Origin: Ruegeria aquimaris
GTDB taxonomy: Bacteria > Pseudomonadota > Alphaproteobacteria > Rhodobacterales > Rhodobacteraceae
NCBI RefSeq assembly: GCF_025751555.1
Contig: NZ_JAOWLB010000005.1
Location: forward strand, 1 to 64,000
Length of the DNA stretch: 64,000 bases
Direction: 5' to 3'
The notes below the pieces were generated by a model. That model saw only the letters and a list, made by a program, of their open reading frames with translations, did no database searches and was not told the origin of the DNA. Below, piece by piece: positions 18,679 to 28,179 of this stretch. Each line of letters starts with the position of its first letter. The first letter of the stretch is position 1. Position numbers and translations under genes: made by a program.

Positions 18679-20604
18679 ATGCGGAAAAAGGTCGTTTCGG
18701 GCAAGGATGCTGCCGCCTTGATCAAGGACGGCGACATCCTGACCACCTCGGGCTTTGTTGGCATCGGGGTGCCAGATGCGCTTCTGGCAGCGGTAGAGCA
18801 ACGGTTTCTCGAAACCGGGCACCCACGAGACTTGTCCCTGATCTTCGCCGCCGGACAGGGAGATGGCGGGGAACGCGGCCTCAACCGTCTCGGCCACGAG
18901 GGGTTGCTCAAACGCGTCATCGGGGGGCATTGGGGCTTGATTCCAAGGGTGGCGGCCCTTGCTGTCGCTGGAAAAATCGAAGGCTGGAACCTCCCCCAGG
19001 GATGTATCAGCCAGCTCTTTCGCGACAGCGCGGCGGGGAAGCCCGGTATGATGACCAAGGTCGGACTGGAGACTTTCGTCGATCCCCGCAATGGTGGCGG
19101 CGCCATCAACCAGATCTCTGTTGAACCGCAGGTCGAATTGATGACGCGCGGCGGCGAGGAGTTTCTTTTCTATCCGGCCCCCAAACTCACCGTCGCATTG
19201 TTGCGTGGCACCACCGCGGACGAGTTTGGAAACATCACGATGGAGCGTGAAGCGCTCGTCATTGACAATCTTGCCCAAGCCATGGCGGTGAAGAACGCGG
19301 GCGGCGTTGTCATGGTGCAAGTCGAGCGTCTGGCGCGGGGGCGAAGCCTTTCGGCGCGCGAGGTGCAGATCCCTGGCATTCTGGTCGATGCCGTGGTCGT
19401 CGCCCCGCCTGAGTTGCATATGCAGACCTACCGAACAAGGTTTTCGCACGCCTTCACCAATCGCATCCGGCCACCAGCGGGAGAGATCCCCGAGATGCCT
19501 TTGGACGCGCGCAAGATCATAGCACGGCGATGCGCCTTTGAACTCCCGGTGAATGGTGTGATCAATCTTGGTATCGGCATGCCCGAAGGTGTGGCCGCCG
19601 TCGCGGCCGAAGAAGGTCTGCTGGATCACGTGACCCTGACGGCAGAACCCGGTGTGATTGGCGGCCAGCCAGCGTCGGGGCTGGATTTTGGAGCGGCCGT
19701 CGATGTTGACGCCGTGATCCCGCAGAATGCGCAGTTCGATTTCTATGATGGCGGCGGATTGGACATGGCCTGTCTCGGACTTGCCCAGGCGGACAGGACC
19801 GGGAGCGTGAACGTCTCGCGTTTTGGCACGCGACTGGCGGGGGCCGGCGGGTTCATCAACATCAGTCAGAACGCGAAATCACTGGTGTTCGCGGGAACCT
19901 TCACGGCTCAAGGGCTGGATATCGCAATCGAGGACGGGCGGCTGAGGATCGGGGCCGAAGGGGCATCCCGCAAATTCCTGAACGAGGTCGAACAGGTCAC
20001 CTTTTCGGGGAGACGCGCGGCCAGACTGGGGCAATCCGTGCTCTATGTCACCGAACGCTGCGTGTTTCGTTTATGCCCTGAAGGGCTGCAACTGATAGAA
20101 ACCGCTCCCGGCATCGAGGTTGAACGCGACATCCTGGGCCAGATGGGGTTCCGGCCCATCGTCAACGAAGTTCGCGAGATGGACGCGCGGATATTCCGGG
20201 CCGAACCAATGGATCTGAAGCGGGAACTGCTCCACCTTGACCTGCCCGAGCGCATCGCACTGGACGCCGTGACCGGGCGCCTTTTCATCAACTTCGAAAA
20301 GCTCCGCATTCGTTCAACCGAAGAGGTGGCGCAGGTGCATAGACAAGTGGAGACGGTCTGTGGCCCGCTACCCGACAAGGTCGACGTCATCGTAAACTAC
20401 GACGGCTTCCAACTCGATGACGAAGTTGCCAAGGACTATGCGAACATGGTCGCAGGTCTTGAAGCGCGGTTCTATCGAACCGTCACGCGATACTCCGGGT
20501 CTGCCTTTATCCGGTTGAAGCTGGGCGAGACGTTCGCTGGCGCCGCCCCGCATATCTTCGAGTCCCGTGAGGCAGCGCAGGCATTTCTTGACCGGTCGGG
20601 TTGA
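18679..20604 (+). CDS. fused acyl-CoA:carboxylate CoA-transferase with C-terminal extension
   Basis: 641-residue family I CoA-transferase in which the alpha and beta halves are one chain, as in YdiF and propionate CoA-transferase. The N-terminal half begins KKVVSGKDAAALIKDGD with the glycine-rich GFVGIGVP; the second half has LGIGMPEGV and the catalytic-Glu region LTAEPGVIGG (near 322). After the usual ~520-residue core an extra ~120 residues follow (RLFINFEKLRIRS...VIVNYDGFQLDD). The start at 18679 has AGGAGG 8 bp upstream and is preferred over 18580, which would overlap the regulator gene. Substrate unknown. Confidence 0.88.
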   Translation: MRKKVVSGKDAAALIKDGDILTTSGFVGIGVPDALLAAVEQRFLETGHPRDLSLIFAAGQGDGGERGLNRLGHEGLLKRVIGGHWGLIPRVAALAVAGKIEGWNLPQGCISQLFRDSAAGKPGMMTKVGLETFVDPRNGGGAINQISVEPQVELMTRGGEEFLFYPAPKLTVALLRGTTADEFGNITMEREALVIDNLAQAMAVKNAGGVVMVQVERLARGRSLSAREVQIPGILVDAVVVAPPELHMQTYRTRFSHAFTNRIRPPAGEIPEMPLDARKIIARRCAFELPVNGVINLGIGMPEGVAAVAAEEGLLDHVTLTAEPGVIGGQPASGLDFGAAVDVDAVIPQNAQFDFYDGGGLDMACLGLAQADRTGSVNVSRFGTRLAGAGGFINISQNAKSLVFAGTFTAQGLDIAIEDGRLRIGAEGASRKFLNEVEQVTFSGRRAARLGQSVLYVTERCVFRLCPEGLQLIETAPGIEVERDILGQMGFRPIVNEVREMDARIFRAEPMDLKRELLHLDLPERIALDAVTGRLFINFEKLRIRSTEEVAQVHRQVETVCGPLPDKVDVIVNYDGFQLDDEVAKDYANMVAGLEARFYRTVTRYSGSAFIRLKLGETFAGAAPHIFESREAAQAFLDRSG

Positions 20605-20628
20605 AGTGCAGACGCGCTGCGGCCAAGC

Positions 20629-21078
20629 CTAGGCTTCGGCGTCCGGGCTTGTGTCCGCATTGAAAGCCAGCGCCTTTGCCGCCAGGCGAAGAAACTGCTT
20701 TTGTTCTTCGGCGCTCAATCCGCTCAGGATTTCAGGCTGAAACCCCTCTACGATCTCGAATACGTCTTGGTAAACCCGTTGGCCAGTTTCGGTCGCCGTC
20801 ACCGCGCGAGCCCTTCGGTCCCGTTCATTTACCTTTCGCGTAACAAGGCCCTTTTGCTCCAGCCGGTCGATGACACCACCGATCGTTGCGCGATCATATG
20901 CAATTTGAGCGGCGATGGCTGCCTGATCCAGGCCCGGGCTGGAACACACGGTATCGAGCGCCGCGAACTGTACAGGCGTCAGGTCGTACCCGGCCATTTG
21001 CATCCGCAGCGAAAAGACCTGTGTCGATGTCTGATTCAGCCTGCGGATCAGATGACCCGCCATGCCGGAAACCTTCAT
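20629..21078 (-). CDS. MarR-family regulator, likely repressor of the adjacent hydroxylase
   Basis: 149 residues with a MarR winged helix: LTPVQFAALDTVCSSPGLDQ, then AYDRATIGGVIDRLEQKGLV as recognition region and RRARAVTATETG as wing. It is divergent from a MobA-like hydroxylase, the same arrangement as mobR-mobA of Comamonas, where MobR represses mobA until 3-hydroxybenzoate binds. The role here is inferred from that layout. Its stop codon lies inside the palindrome AAGCCTAGGCTT (20625-20636), between two converging genes. Confidence 0.88.
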   Translation of the reverse strand: MKVSGMAGHLIRRLNQTSTQVFSLRMQMAGYDLTPVQFAALDTVCSSPGLDQAAIAAQIAYDRATIGGVIDRLEQKGLVTRKVNERDRRARAVTATETGQRVYQDVFEIVEGFQPEILSGLSAEEQKQFLRLAAKALAFNADTSPDAEA

Positions 21079-21141
21079 TTGTCAACGTCCTCGATTCCAG
21101 CTCTGAAAAGAGCCTGTCCCGACTTTGGCAAAACCAAAAAC

Positions 21142-21185
21142 GTAAGTATACATATCTTTCCCCTTGGTTATAGTAAGTATAGATA
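21142..21185. promoter_or_regulatory. tandem candidate operators for the MarR-family regulator
   Basis: GTAAGTATA followed by CATA (21142-21154) and GTAAGTATA followed by GATA (21173-21185) form two direct copies 31 bp apart, three helical turns. The second contains the palindrome AGTAT-AG-ATACT. They lie between the divergent marR and hydroxylase starts, where MarR dimers normally bind. Confidence 0.5.
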
Positions 21186-21224
21186 CTATTAATTGCACGG
21201 AATGCGCCAGCGCGGAGGAAGACC

Positions 21225-23156
21225 ATGCAGTATCACATCAATGGTTTCAGACCGGGGAACCCGGATATCAAGGCCCCCGCCCCAGGTCGCCACGAACCTC
21301 GCACCCACGCGATCCCGGAAACGGTCGATGTCCTGATAGCTGGTTGCGGGCCAGCCGGACTGTGTCTTGCCGCACAATTGGCGGGTTTTCCCGAAATCAC
21401 CACGATGATCGTCGACCCAAAGCCTGGGCCAATGGAGAAGGGGCAGGCCGATGGCGTGAACGTGCGCTCGATGGAGATGTTTCAGGCATTCGGCTTTGCC
21501 GAGACCGTCAAACGCGAAGCCTATTGGGTCAACCAAGCCACCTTTTGGAAACCCGATCCGAACAACACCGATCACATAACCCGCGTCGGAATCACCCAGG
21601 ACGTGGCCGACGATCAGTCCGAGATGCCGCACACCATCGTCAATCAGGCGCGCATCCACCAACTCTTTCTTGATGTCATGAAGAACTCTCCCACACGGCT
21701 TGAACCGCATTACGGGCTTCGTGTTGTCGACCTTCAGATCAACACCGGCAGCGACGACCACCCGGTGACCGCTACGCTGGAACACGTGGCCGACGATGGC
21801 AGCGCGCGCGAGACACTCACCGTCCGTGCCAACTATGTGGTCGGCTGCGACGGCGCGCGCAGCAGTGTCCGCACGGCGATTGGCGGAAAACTGCATGGAG
21901 ACGCGGCACATCAGGCCTGGGGCGTGATGGATATCCTCGCCAATTCCGACTTTCCGGACCTGCGCCGGAAATGCCTGATCCAGTCTGCGCGCGAGGGTAA
22001 CGTGCTGATCATCCCGCGCGAGGGGGGATACATGTTCCGCATGTACGTGGAACTCGACAAGTTGAACCCGGACGAACGGGTTTCAAACCGCAACCTGACC
22101 TCGGATCATATCATCGCCGCCGCGAACCGGATCATGCGCCCCTACTCCATTGACGTGAAAGAAGTCGTCTGGTGGTCGATCTACGAGATCGGGCATCGCC
22201 TGACGGACAAGTTCGATGACGTCCCAGAGGATGAGACGGCAATCCGCAATCCTCGGGTGTTTACCGCAGGCGACGCTTGCCATACGCATAGCCCGAAAGC
22301 GGGCCAGGGTATGAACGTCTCCATGGGCGATACCTTCAACCTCGGCTGGAAGCTGGCGCATGTGCTGGCGGGTCGGTCTGATGCGCGCCTGCTGCACAGC
22401 TACTCGGCCGAGCGGCGCACCGAGGCAAAGCGCCTGGTCGAGACCGACCACAAATGGGCGCGGATCATGAGCGCCCCTCCCGGCAAGTCCGAACTCGATG
22501 GCTCAGACATGCCGCGTTTTCAAAAGCAGTTCATCGAGAATCTTGAATTCACCGGTGGTCTGGCCGTGCATTATGATCCGTCAGACATCACCGCTGAACC
22601 CAGGCATCAGCACCTTGCCACCGGCCAGACCATCGGCAAGCGGTTCCATTCGGCGCCGGTCCTTCGACTGTCGGATGCCAAACCGATGCAACTGGGTCAC
22701 GTGGCCGAAGCGGATGGGCGCTGGCGCGTCTACGTCTTTGCCGGACAACATGACACTGGAACCAAAGCGGGCGCAGTCCACCGGCTCTGTACCTGGCTTG
22801 AAAGCGACCCCGCCTCACCCGTCCTGCGCTTCTTGCGCCGGGATGAAGACATTGACGCGCTTATCGATCTGCGCGCCATATTTCAGCAGGATTTCAGGAC
22901 CTTGAACTATGAAGCCATGCCTCCCCTGCTCAGGCCGGAAAAAGGGCGCTACGGGCTGCGCGACTTCGAGAAGATCTTCTGCGTCGATCACAAACTGGGC
23001 GCCAACATCTATGAGATGCGCGGGATCGACCGGGCAGACGGGTGCATGATCGTGGTCCGGCCCGATCAATATGTGGCGCATGTTCTACCTTTGCATGCGG
23101 TGGATGCCCTGTCCGCATTCTTCAATGCGATATTCATTCCGAGAACGGGAAGGTGA
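21225..23156 (+). CDS. FAD-dependent aromatic hydroxylase, MobA/phenol 2-monooxygenase-like
   Basis: 643-residue flavoprotein monooxygenase. The dinucleotide motif GCGPAG (40-45), the VVGCDGARSSVR motif (about 205) and FTAGDACHTHSPKAGQGMN (about 348) are all present. The C-terminal ~200 residues form a thioredoxin-like phenol-hydroxylase dimerisation domain. Length and layout match 3-hydroxybenzoate 4-hydroxylase (MobA, about 640 residues), which yields protocatechuate, but the aromatic substrate is not provable from sequence. It is divergent from a MarR gene. No ring-cleavage genes are nearby. Confidence 0.85.
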   Translation: MQYHINGFRPGNPDIKAPAPGRHEPRTHAIPETVDVLIAGCGPAGLCLAAQLAGFPEITTMIVDPKPGPMEKGQADGVNVRSMEMFQAFGFAETVKREAYWVNQATFWKPDPNNTDHITRVGITQDVADDQSEMPHTIVNQARIHQLFLDVMKNSPTRLEPHYGLRVVDLQINTGSDDHPVTATLEHVADDGSARETLTVRANYVVGCDGARSSVRTAIGGKLHGDAAHQAWGVMDILANSDFPDLRRKCLIQSAREGNVLIIPREGGYMFRMYVELDKLNPDERVSNRNLTSDHIIAAANRIMRPYSIDVKEVVWWSIYEIGHRLTDKFDDVPEDETAIRNPRVFTAGDACHTHSPKAGQGMNVSMGDTFNLGWKLAHVLAGRSDARLLHSYSAERRTEAKRLVETDHKWARIMSAPPGKSELDGSDMPRFQKQFIENLEFTGGLAVHYDPSDITAEPRHQHLATGQTIGKRFHSAPVLRLSDAKPMQLGHVAEADGRWRVYVFAGQHDTGTKAGAVHRLCTWLESDPASPVLRFLRRDEDIDALIDLRAIFQQDFRTLNYEAMPPLLRPEKGRYGLRDFEKIFCVDHKLGANIYEMRGIDRADGCMIVVRPDQYVAHVLPLHAVDALSAFFNAIFIPRTGR

Positions 23157-23196
23157 ACAGCATCTGCTGCGTGCGGCCAGCGGGCATAACGCCAGA

Positions 23197-23826
23197 TCAC
23201 GAAGCGGCCTGCACCTTGGCCAGCGTCGCCTGCACGATCCGTTCGGCGGATTGCCAGGCGGGCAGCGCCTCGATAGCGGCGATCCAGCGCTGGATATTGG
23301 CAAAGCCGTCCAGCGGATAGCGGCATTGCGCGCGCAGGCTGAGGATAGAGGCGACCGAGATGTCGGCCAGCGTCAGCCCGTCGCCCACCAGCCAGTCGCG
23401 CCCGGCCAGATGGGTGTCGAGCACCGCCCCGTATTTGGCGGTCTGCGCGGCGGCAGTGTCGAGATCGGCATCCATCTGACCAAAGATATGGCGGCTGATG
23501 AAGGGCGAGAGCGCGGGCGTCCAGTGTGCCGTCTCCCAATATTGCCAGCGCAGGATGTCATAGCGGATGTCGGATTTCGGCCAGAGCGACGTGTCGGCCT
23601 CGGCACAGAGCCGCGCCATGATGGCGTTCGATTCCCACAGCGTGCCGCCGTCGGCATATTCGAGCACCGGCACCTTGGCATTGGGGTTGAGGGCGACAAA
23701 GCCGGGAGCGTGCTGCTCGCCGGTGGCGAGGTTGACCATTTCAAGCGGCAGGTCCAGACCCAGATGGGCGTTGACCACAAGCACCTTGCGGGAGTTCGGA
23801 GACGGGGGAAAGACATGCAGTTTCAT
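23197..23826 (-). CDS. glutathione S-transferase family protein
   Basis: 209 residues. The N-terminal thioredoxin-like domain has SPNSRKVLVVNAHLGL and the cis-proline region AKVPVLEY, then ESNAIMARL for glutathione binding. An all-helical C-terminal domain has WLVGDGLTLADISV. It is a cytosolic conjugation or peroxidase-type enzyme; the substrate is unknown. It is transcribed away from the TPR-sulfotransferase gene. The apparent start at 23826 has GGTACC upstream rather than a clear Shine-Dalgarno. Confidence 0.92.
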   Translation of the reverse strand: MKLHVFPPSPNSRKVLVVNAHLGLDLPLEMVNLATGEQHAPGFVALNPNAKVPVLEYADGGTLWESNAIMARLCAEADTSLWPKSDIRYDILRWQYWETAHWTPALSPFISRHIFGQMDADLDTAAAQTAKYGAVLDTHLAGRDWLVGDGLTLADISVASILSLRAQCRYPLDGFANIQRWIAAIEALPAWQSAERIVQATLAKVQAAS

Positions 23827-23840
23827 GGGGTACCTTTTAT

Positions 23841-23856
23841 TTAACTCTTTTGTTAA
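23841..23856. promoter_or_regulatory. inverted repeat upstream of the GST gene
   Basis: TTAAC-N6-GTTAA lies 15 bp upstream of the GST start codon in an otherwise GC-rich neighbourhood. It could be a regulator-binding site or overlap the GST promoter. No regulator gene is adjacent, so this is a weak call. Confidence 0.3.
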
Positions 23857-23969
23857 TTATCCTATCACCCTGCCTGCGTCAACCCGCTTGTCCTTGGGGC
23901 GTGCGGCCATTGCGGCGCCGCGTCTTGCACCGTAAACCTGTGCCCATCCCGCATCAGAGGCAGGTTTCG

Positions 23970-25706
23970 ATGCAAAACGACATCTCGCAGGCGCTGCGCG
24001 CCGTTCAGGGCGGCGATTTCCGCACCGCGCAGCGGCTGGCCCGCAAGGGGTTGAAGGCTGACAAGGCGCATCCAGGCTGGATGAACATCGCCGGGATCGC
24101 CGAATGCGGCATGGGCCGACCCAAGGCGGGGCTGCCGCATTTCCAGCTGGCGCTGAAACTGGCGCCGGATTTTCACGAGGCGCGGCGCAATCTGGCACAG
24201 ACACTGCTGCTGCTGGGGCGGGCTGAAGAGGCGGTGGGGCATCTGCACCGGATGACCCAGACAAACCCGCAGGACGATGGCGGCTGGACCCTGTTGGCAC
24301 AGGCCGAGATGGCGCGGGGTGATGGTGCGGCGGCACGGGCAGCGGCAGACCGGGTCATCGCGCTGCATCCGGGGCAGGCACGCGGGTATTTGCTCAGGGC
24401 GCGGCTGTTGGGACAGGTGGGCGAGGAGGCGGCGGCGCTGGCCGATCTGGAACGGGCGGCAGAGCTGGAACCGGGCAATGTCGAGGCGCAGATCGCGCTG
24501 TCGCTGCCGCTGGCGCGGGCCGACCGGCCCGATGCGGCGCGCGCGGCGGCGGAACGGGCCGTGTCACTGGCCCCGGGGCATATTCCGGCCCGGCTGGTGC
24601 TGGCGATGCGACTGGTGGAACAGGGAGAGACCGAGGCCGCAAAGGAACAGTACCGGGCGGTGCTGGAAATCGCACCCGGACAGGCCGAGGCGCTGGAGCA
24701 ACTGGCGCAGATCAACTCTGCCGCTGAAAACACGGCGCTGACCCCGCTGGCGCTGGCGGCGCTCAAGACCGCCGATGACAATGGACCGGCCAAGGGGCAA
24801 GTGCATTTCGCGCTGGCCCGGATCGCCGGTCAGGCAGGAGACGCAGACGGGTTTGTCAGGCACCTGACCCGCGCAAATGCCGCTATGGCCCGTCTGATGC
24901 CCTATGACGCCGGGGCCGATACCCGGCTGAGCGAGGCGCTGATGGCACGGTTTGCATCCGGGGCCGAAACGGACCCGGCCCCCGGCGGTGTGGCGCCGGT
25001 CTATGTGCTGGGCCTGCCGCGCTCGGGCACCTCGCTGACCGAAGCGGTGCTGGGCGCGCATCCGGCGGTACGCCCCCTGGGCGAGCGGATCGCGCCGGGA
25101 CGGTTGCTGGCGCCGCTGATCGACGGCGGGCTGCCGTTTGATGCAGGCGCACGGGCGGCATTCCGGCAGGGCGAGGCCGATAACCTGCCCGCCCTGCCCG
25201 AGGGCACCCGGTATTATACCGACAAGATGCCCGAGAATTACCGGCTGGCCGGGTTCCTGCTGGCAGCAAGAGCGGATGCGCGGGTGATCCACCTGCGGCG
25301 CGACCCGCGCGACGTGGCGCTGTCGCTGTGGCAGGCGCATCTGGCGGGATCGGCGCTGAACTATGCCTATGACCTGAAGGCCATGGCGCATCGGTTCAAT
25401 CTTTACGCCCGGATGATGGCCCATTGGCATGCGGTGTTCCCGGGCCGGATCCTGGATCTGGCTTACGAGGATCTGGTAGCCGATGTGGAGGGTGCCAGCC
25501 GCCGGCTGGCGGCGCATCTGGGGCTGGACTGGGTGCCCGAGATGGCGCGGCCGGATCAGGCGGCGGGCCAGGTGCTGACGCTGAGCGCCAACCAGTTGCG
25601 CCAGCCGGTGCATGCGCGCTCGGTCGGCAAATGGCGCAAGCATGAGGCCATGCTTGCGCCCTTGGTCGCTGGGCTCGATCCCCGGCTCTGGCCCGAACTG
25701 GGCTAA
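23970..25706 (+). CDS. TPR-repeat sulfotransferase family protein
   Basis: 578 residues from the start at 23970 (GAGG upstream; the frame is open from 23850 but the earlier part is not protein-like). Residues 1-320 consist of about eight tetratricopeptide repeats rich in Ala/Leu/Arg. The C-terminal part is a sulfotransferase-like domain with the 5'-phosphosulfate loop YVLGLPRSGTSLTE, the 3'-phosphate region HLRRDPRDVALSLW and DKMPENY. Such TPR-sulfotransferases are common in Alphaproteobacteria and presumably sulfate a polysaccharide or protein, but the acceptor is unknown. Confidence 0.88.
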   Translation: MQNDISQALRAVQGGDFRTAQRLARKGLKADKAHPGWMNIAGIAECGMGRPKAGLPHFQLALKLAPDFHEARRNLAQTLLLLGRAEEAVGHLHRMTQTNPQDDGGWTLLAQAEMARGDGAAARAAADRVIALHPGQARGYLLRARLLGQVGEEAAALADLERAAELEPGNVEAQIALSLPLARADRPDAARAAAERAVSLAPGHIPARLVLAMRLVEQGETEAAKEQYRAVLEIAPGQAEALEQLAQINSAAENTALTPLALAALKTADDNGPAKGQVHFALARIAGQAGDADGFVRHLTRANAAMARLMPYDAGADTRLSEALMARFASGAETDPAPGGVAPVYVLGLPRSGTSLTEAVLGAHPAVRPLGERIAPGRLLAPLIDGGLPFDAGARAAFRQGEADNLPALPEGTRYYTDKMPENYRLAGFLLAARADARVIHLRRDPRDVALSLWQAHLAGSALNYAYDLKAMAHRFNLYARMMAHWHAVFPGRILDLAYEDLVADVEGASRRLAAHLGLDWVPEMARPDQAAGQVLTLSANQLRQPVHARSVGKWRKHEAMLAPLVAGLDPRLWPELG

Positions 25707-25721
25707 GCCGGGCCCTGCCCA

Positions 25722-27296
25722 TCACTTCTTGACGATACGCCCGTCGAGATAGGGCTGGTAGGGCGCGTTGGCGGCGAGATATTCCGCCGTCACGTCAGCG
25801 AGGTCTGGACCGAAGTCATAGGCGTTCTTGTCGTCGCCCGAGAACATCGCATAGCCGTCGCCGCCATTGCGGACATAGTTGTTGGTCACCACCAGATAGC
25901 TGCCCGCCGGGTCGATCGGCACGAAACCGTCCTCGCTGGCGACCATGACCTCGACAATGCGGCTGCCGGGGGCCTGGGCGCTGTCCCAAGTATAGGTCAG
26001 GCCCGAGACCTGCGGGAAGCGCCCTGCGCCCTCTTCGACCTGGCTGACGCCGTTTTCCAGTGCCTCGACGATCAGGGCACCGCTGGCCTCGAAGGTCGAC
26101 AGCGTGTTCTGGAACGGCAGCACGGTCAGCACCTCGCCCATGGTTACGTCGCCCGCGTCGATCGAGGCGCGCAGCCCGCCCGAATTGGCGATGGCGATGG
26201 TGACGCCCTGATCGGCGACACGCTCCAGCATGGCATCCGCCACGAGGTTACCCATCTGGCATTCCTGCACCCGGCAGACATCACGATTGCCTTCGATGGC
26301 TTCGGCGGCGCTGGCTACGACCTTGTTGCGGATTTCCTCCAGCGGCACCGCCAGTTCCTGAATGCGGGCGACGGTGGCGGTGTCCTCGGCCACGGCAGCG
26401 TCCATGATCAGCGGCTCGCCCACCGCCTCGGTCACGTTTCCGGCGTCGTCAAAGGTGACGTTCAGCTCGCCCAGGAACTTGCCATAGGCATAGGCCTGCA
26501 CGATCTGCACGCCATTGACCACGGTCGGATAGGGGCCTGCGGCCTTGTCGGAACTGTTCGACAGATAAGTGTTGGAATGGCCGCCCACGATCACGTCGAC
26601 ACCTGTTGTTTCCGCCGCGACCCGCTGGTCGGTGCCATAGCCCGAGTGGCTGAGCACGATGATCTTGTTCACCCCTTCGGCAGTGAGTCGGTCAACCTCG
26701 CCCTGCACGGCGGGCACCGGGTCGGAGAAGGTGACGTTCGGGCCGGGGCTCGCCAGTTCGTGGGTATCCTCGGGTGTCAGGCCGATCAGCCCGATCCTTT
26801 CGCCGCCGACCTCGATCACCGTCGATTTCAACAGCTTGGTGGCGAGCAACTCCTCACCGCTGTAATCGGCGTTTGACATCAGGACCGGGAAATTCACCGC
26901 ATCCATGAAACCGCGCAGCACTTCGGGGCCGTCGTCGAATTCGTGGTTGCCCACGGTCATCGCGTCATAGCCCAGCTTGTTCATGAATTCGGCCGCGACC
27001 TTGCCCTTGTAATAGGTGTAGAACAGCGTGCCCTGGAACTGGTCGCCGCCGTCGACAAGGATGGAATTGCCAGCACGAGCGCGGGCGGCCTCGACCGCAG
27101 TCACCAGGCGGGCGGTGCCGCCAAAGCATTTGCCCTCGGTATTGTCCTCGGGCTTGCAGCCACTGTCGTACTTGCTGATCGGCTCGAACCGGGCGTGGAA
27201 ATCATTGGTGTGCAGAATGGTCAGCTTGTATTCGGCGGCGGCCATGCCGACGGTCAGGCCCAGCACTGCGAGCGAAGTCAGAAAACGGGTGATCAT
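25722..27296 (-). CDS. periplasmic 5'-nucleotidase / UshA-type metallophosphatase
   Basis: 524 residues with a signal peptide (LAVLGLTVGMAAAEYK) and two domains. The N-terminal calcineurin-like metallophosphoesterase has ILHTNDFHARFEP, VDGGDQFQGT, TVGNHEFDDG and VGGHSNTY. The C-terminal 5'-nucleotidase domain has IANSGGLRASIDAGDVTMG and NNYVRNGGDGY. It would dephosphorylate extracellular nucleotides for phosphate and nucleoside uptake, which links functionally to the nucleoside-salvage operon at 46409-50950. Transcribed divergently from the DUF952 operon. Confidence 0.94.
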   Translation of the reverse strand: MITRFLTSLAVLGLTVGMAAAEYKLTILHTNDFHARFEPISKYDSGCKPEDNTEGKCFGGTARLVTAVEAARARAGNSILVDGGDQFQGTLFYTYYKGKVAAEFMNKLGYDAMTVGNHEFDDGPEVLRGFMDAVNFPVLMSNADYSGEELLATKLLKSTVIEVGGERIGLIGLTPEDTHELASPGPNVTFSDPVPAVQGEVDRLTAEGVNKIIVLSHSGYGTDQRVAAETTGVDVIVGGHSNTYLSNSSDKAAGPYPTVVNGVQIVQAYAYGKFLGELNVTFDDAGNVTEAVGEPLIMDAAVAEDTATVARIQELAVPLEEIRNKVVASAAEAIEGNRDVCRVQECQMGNLVADAMLERVADQGVTIAIANSGGLRASIDAGDVTMGEVLTVLPFQNTLSTFEASGALIVEALENGVSQVEEGAGRFPQVSGLTYTWDSAQAPGSRIVEVMVASEDGFVPIDPAGSYLVVTNNYVRNGGDGYAMFSGDDKNAYDFGPDLADVTAEYLAANAPYQPYLDGRIVKK

Positions 27297-27412
27297 CGAA
27301 TTGCTCCCTGTTGTTATTGCGCGCGATGGTGCGCGCGGAATTGAGCGGAGTCAAAGGTCTCGTGAGGGAAATCGCGCTTGATTCCTCCCCCTGCCCAAGG
27401 CATCACCGGGCC

Positions 27413-27751
27413 ATGCTGATCTACAAGATTTTCCGGGCCGACGAATGGGCGGCGCTGACACGTGACGGCCAGAGCGCCGGGGCTCCTGTCGACCTGGCCG
27501 ATGGGTTCGTGCATTTCTCGACCGCCCAGCAGGCGGCGGAAACGGCAGCCAAGCATTTTGCCGGGGCCGAGGGGCTGGTTCTGCTGGCCTGCGAGGCTGA
27601 TGTCCTGGCTGACGCCCTGAAGTGGGAAGTGTCACGCGGCGGCGCGCTGTTTCCGCATCTTTACCGGGAATTGCGGCTGTCGGATGTGGTCTGGTCGCAG
27701 CCGCTGCCGCTGGTGGATGGAGTGCATCAATTCCCGCAGGAGATGACATGA
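27413..27751 (+). CDS. DUF952 family protein
   Basis: 112 residues. The family pattern is clear: [15 protein letters not shown], then [20 protein letters not shown] and the C-terminal [15 protein letters not shown]. Members have a compact alpha/beta fold of unknown function. The start at 27413 matches the family N-terminus. First gene of a plus-strand run (DUF952-DUF1330-pyrD-arsC) in which each gene overlaps the next by 4 bp, so co-expression with pyrimidine synthesis is likely but the role is unknown. Confidence 0.88.
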   Translation: MLIYKIFRADEWAALTRDGQSAGAPVDLADGFVHFSTAQQAAETAAKHFAGAEGLVLLACEADVLADALKWEVSRGGALFPHLYRELRLSDVVWSQPLPLVDGVHQFPQEMT

Positions 27752-28179
27752 CAGGCTATATCGACCCCGACCGCGCCCAGTTCGAGGCGTTCAAGGCGCT
27801 GGATCGCGACCATCCCATCGAGATGCTGAACCTTGTCAGGTTCCGCGACCACGCCGCCTATCCAGAGGGCCACGCGCTGGCCGGTGTCGGACTGAGCGGA
27901 GCCGAGGCCTATCGCAATTATGGCCGCGAGACCGCGCCGATCATCGCGCGGCTGGGCGCCTCGATCGTCTGGCGCGGCACGTTCCAGACCGTGCTGATCG
28001 GCCCAGGCGACGAGGTCTGGGACGAGATGTTCATCGCGCGCTATCCCAGCGCACATGCGTTTCTGGAGATGGTGACCGATCCCGCCTATCGGCAGGCGGT
28101 GGTCCACCGACAGGCGGCTGTCGAAACCTCGCGCCTGATTCGCACCAAACCCGGAACAGGGGGCACCAGCTTCGGATGA
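27748..28179 (+). CDS. DUF1330-like (dimeric alpha-beta barrel) protein
   Basis: 143 residues beginning [67 protein letters not shown] and [20 protein letters not shown] match DUF1330 proteins, which fold as ferredoxin-like dimers related to antibiotic monooxygenases. Its ATG overlaps the DUF952 stop (ATGA) and its stop overlaps pyrD (ATGA). Enzymatic activity is not known. Confidence 0.85.
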   Translation: MTGYIDPDRAQFEAFKALDRDHPIEMLNLVRFRDHAAYPEGHALAGVGLSGAEAYRNYGRETAPIIARLGASIVWRGTFQTVLIGPGDEVWDEMFIARYPSAHAFLEMVTDPAYRQAVVHRQAAVETSRLIRTKPGTGGTSFG

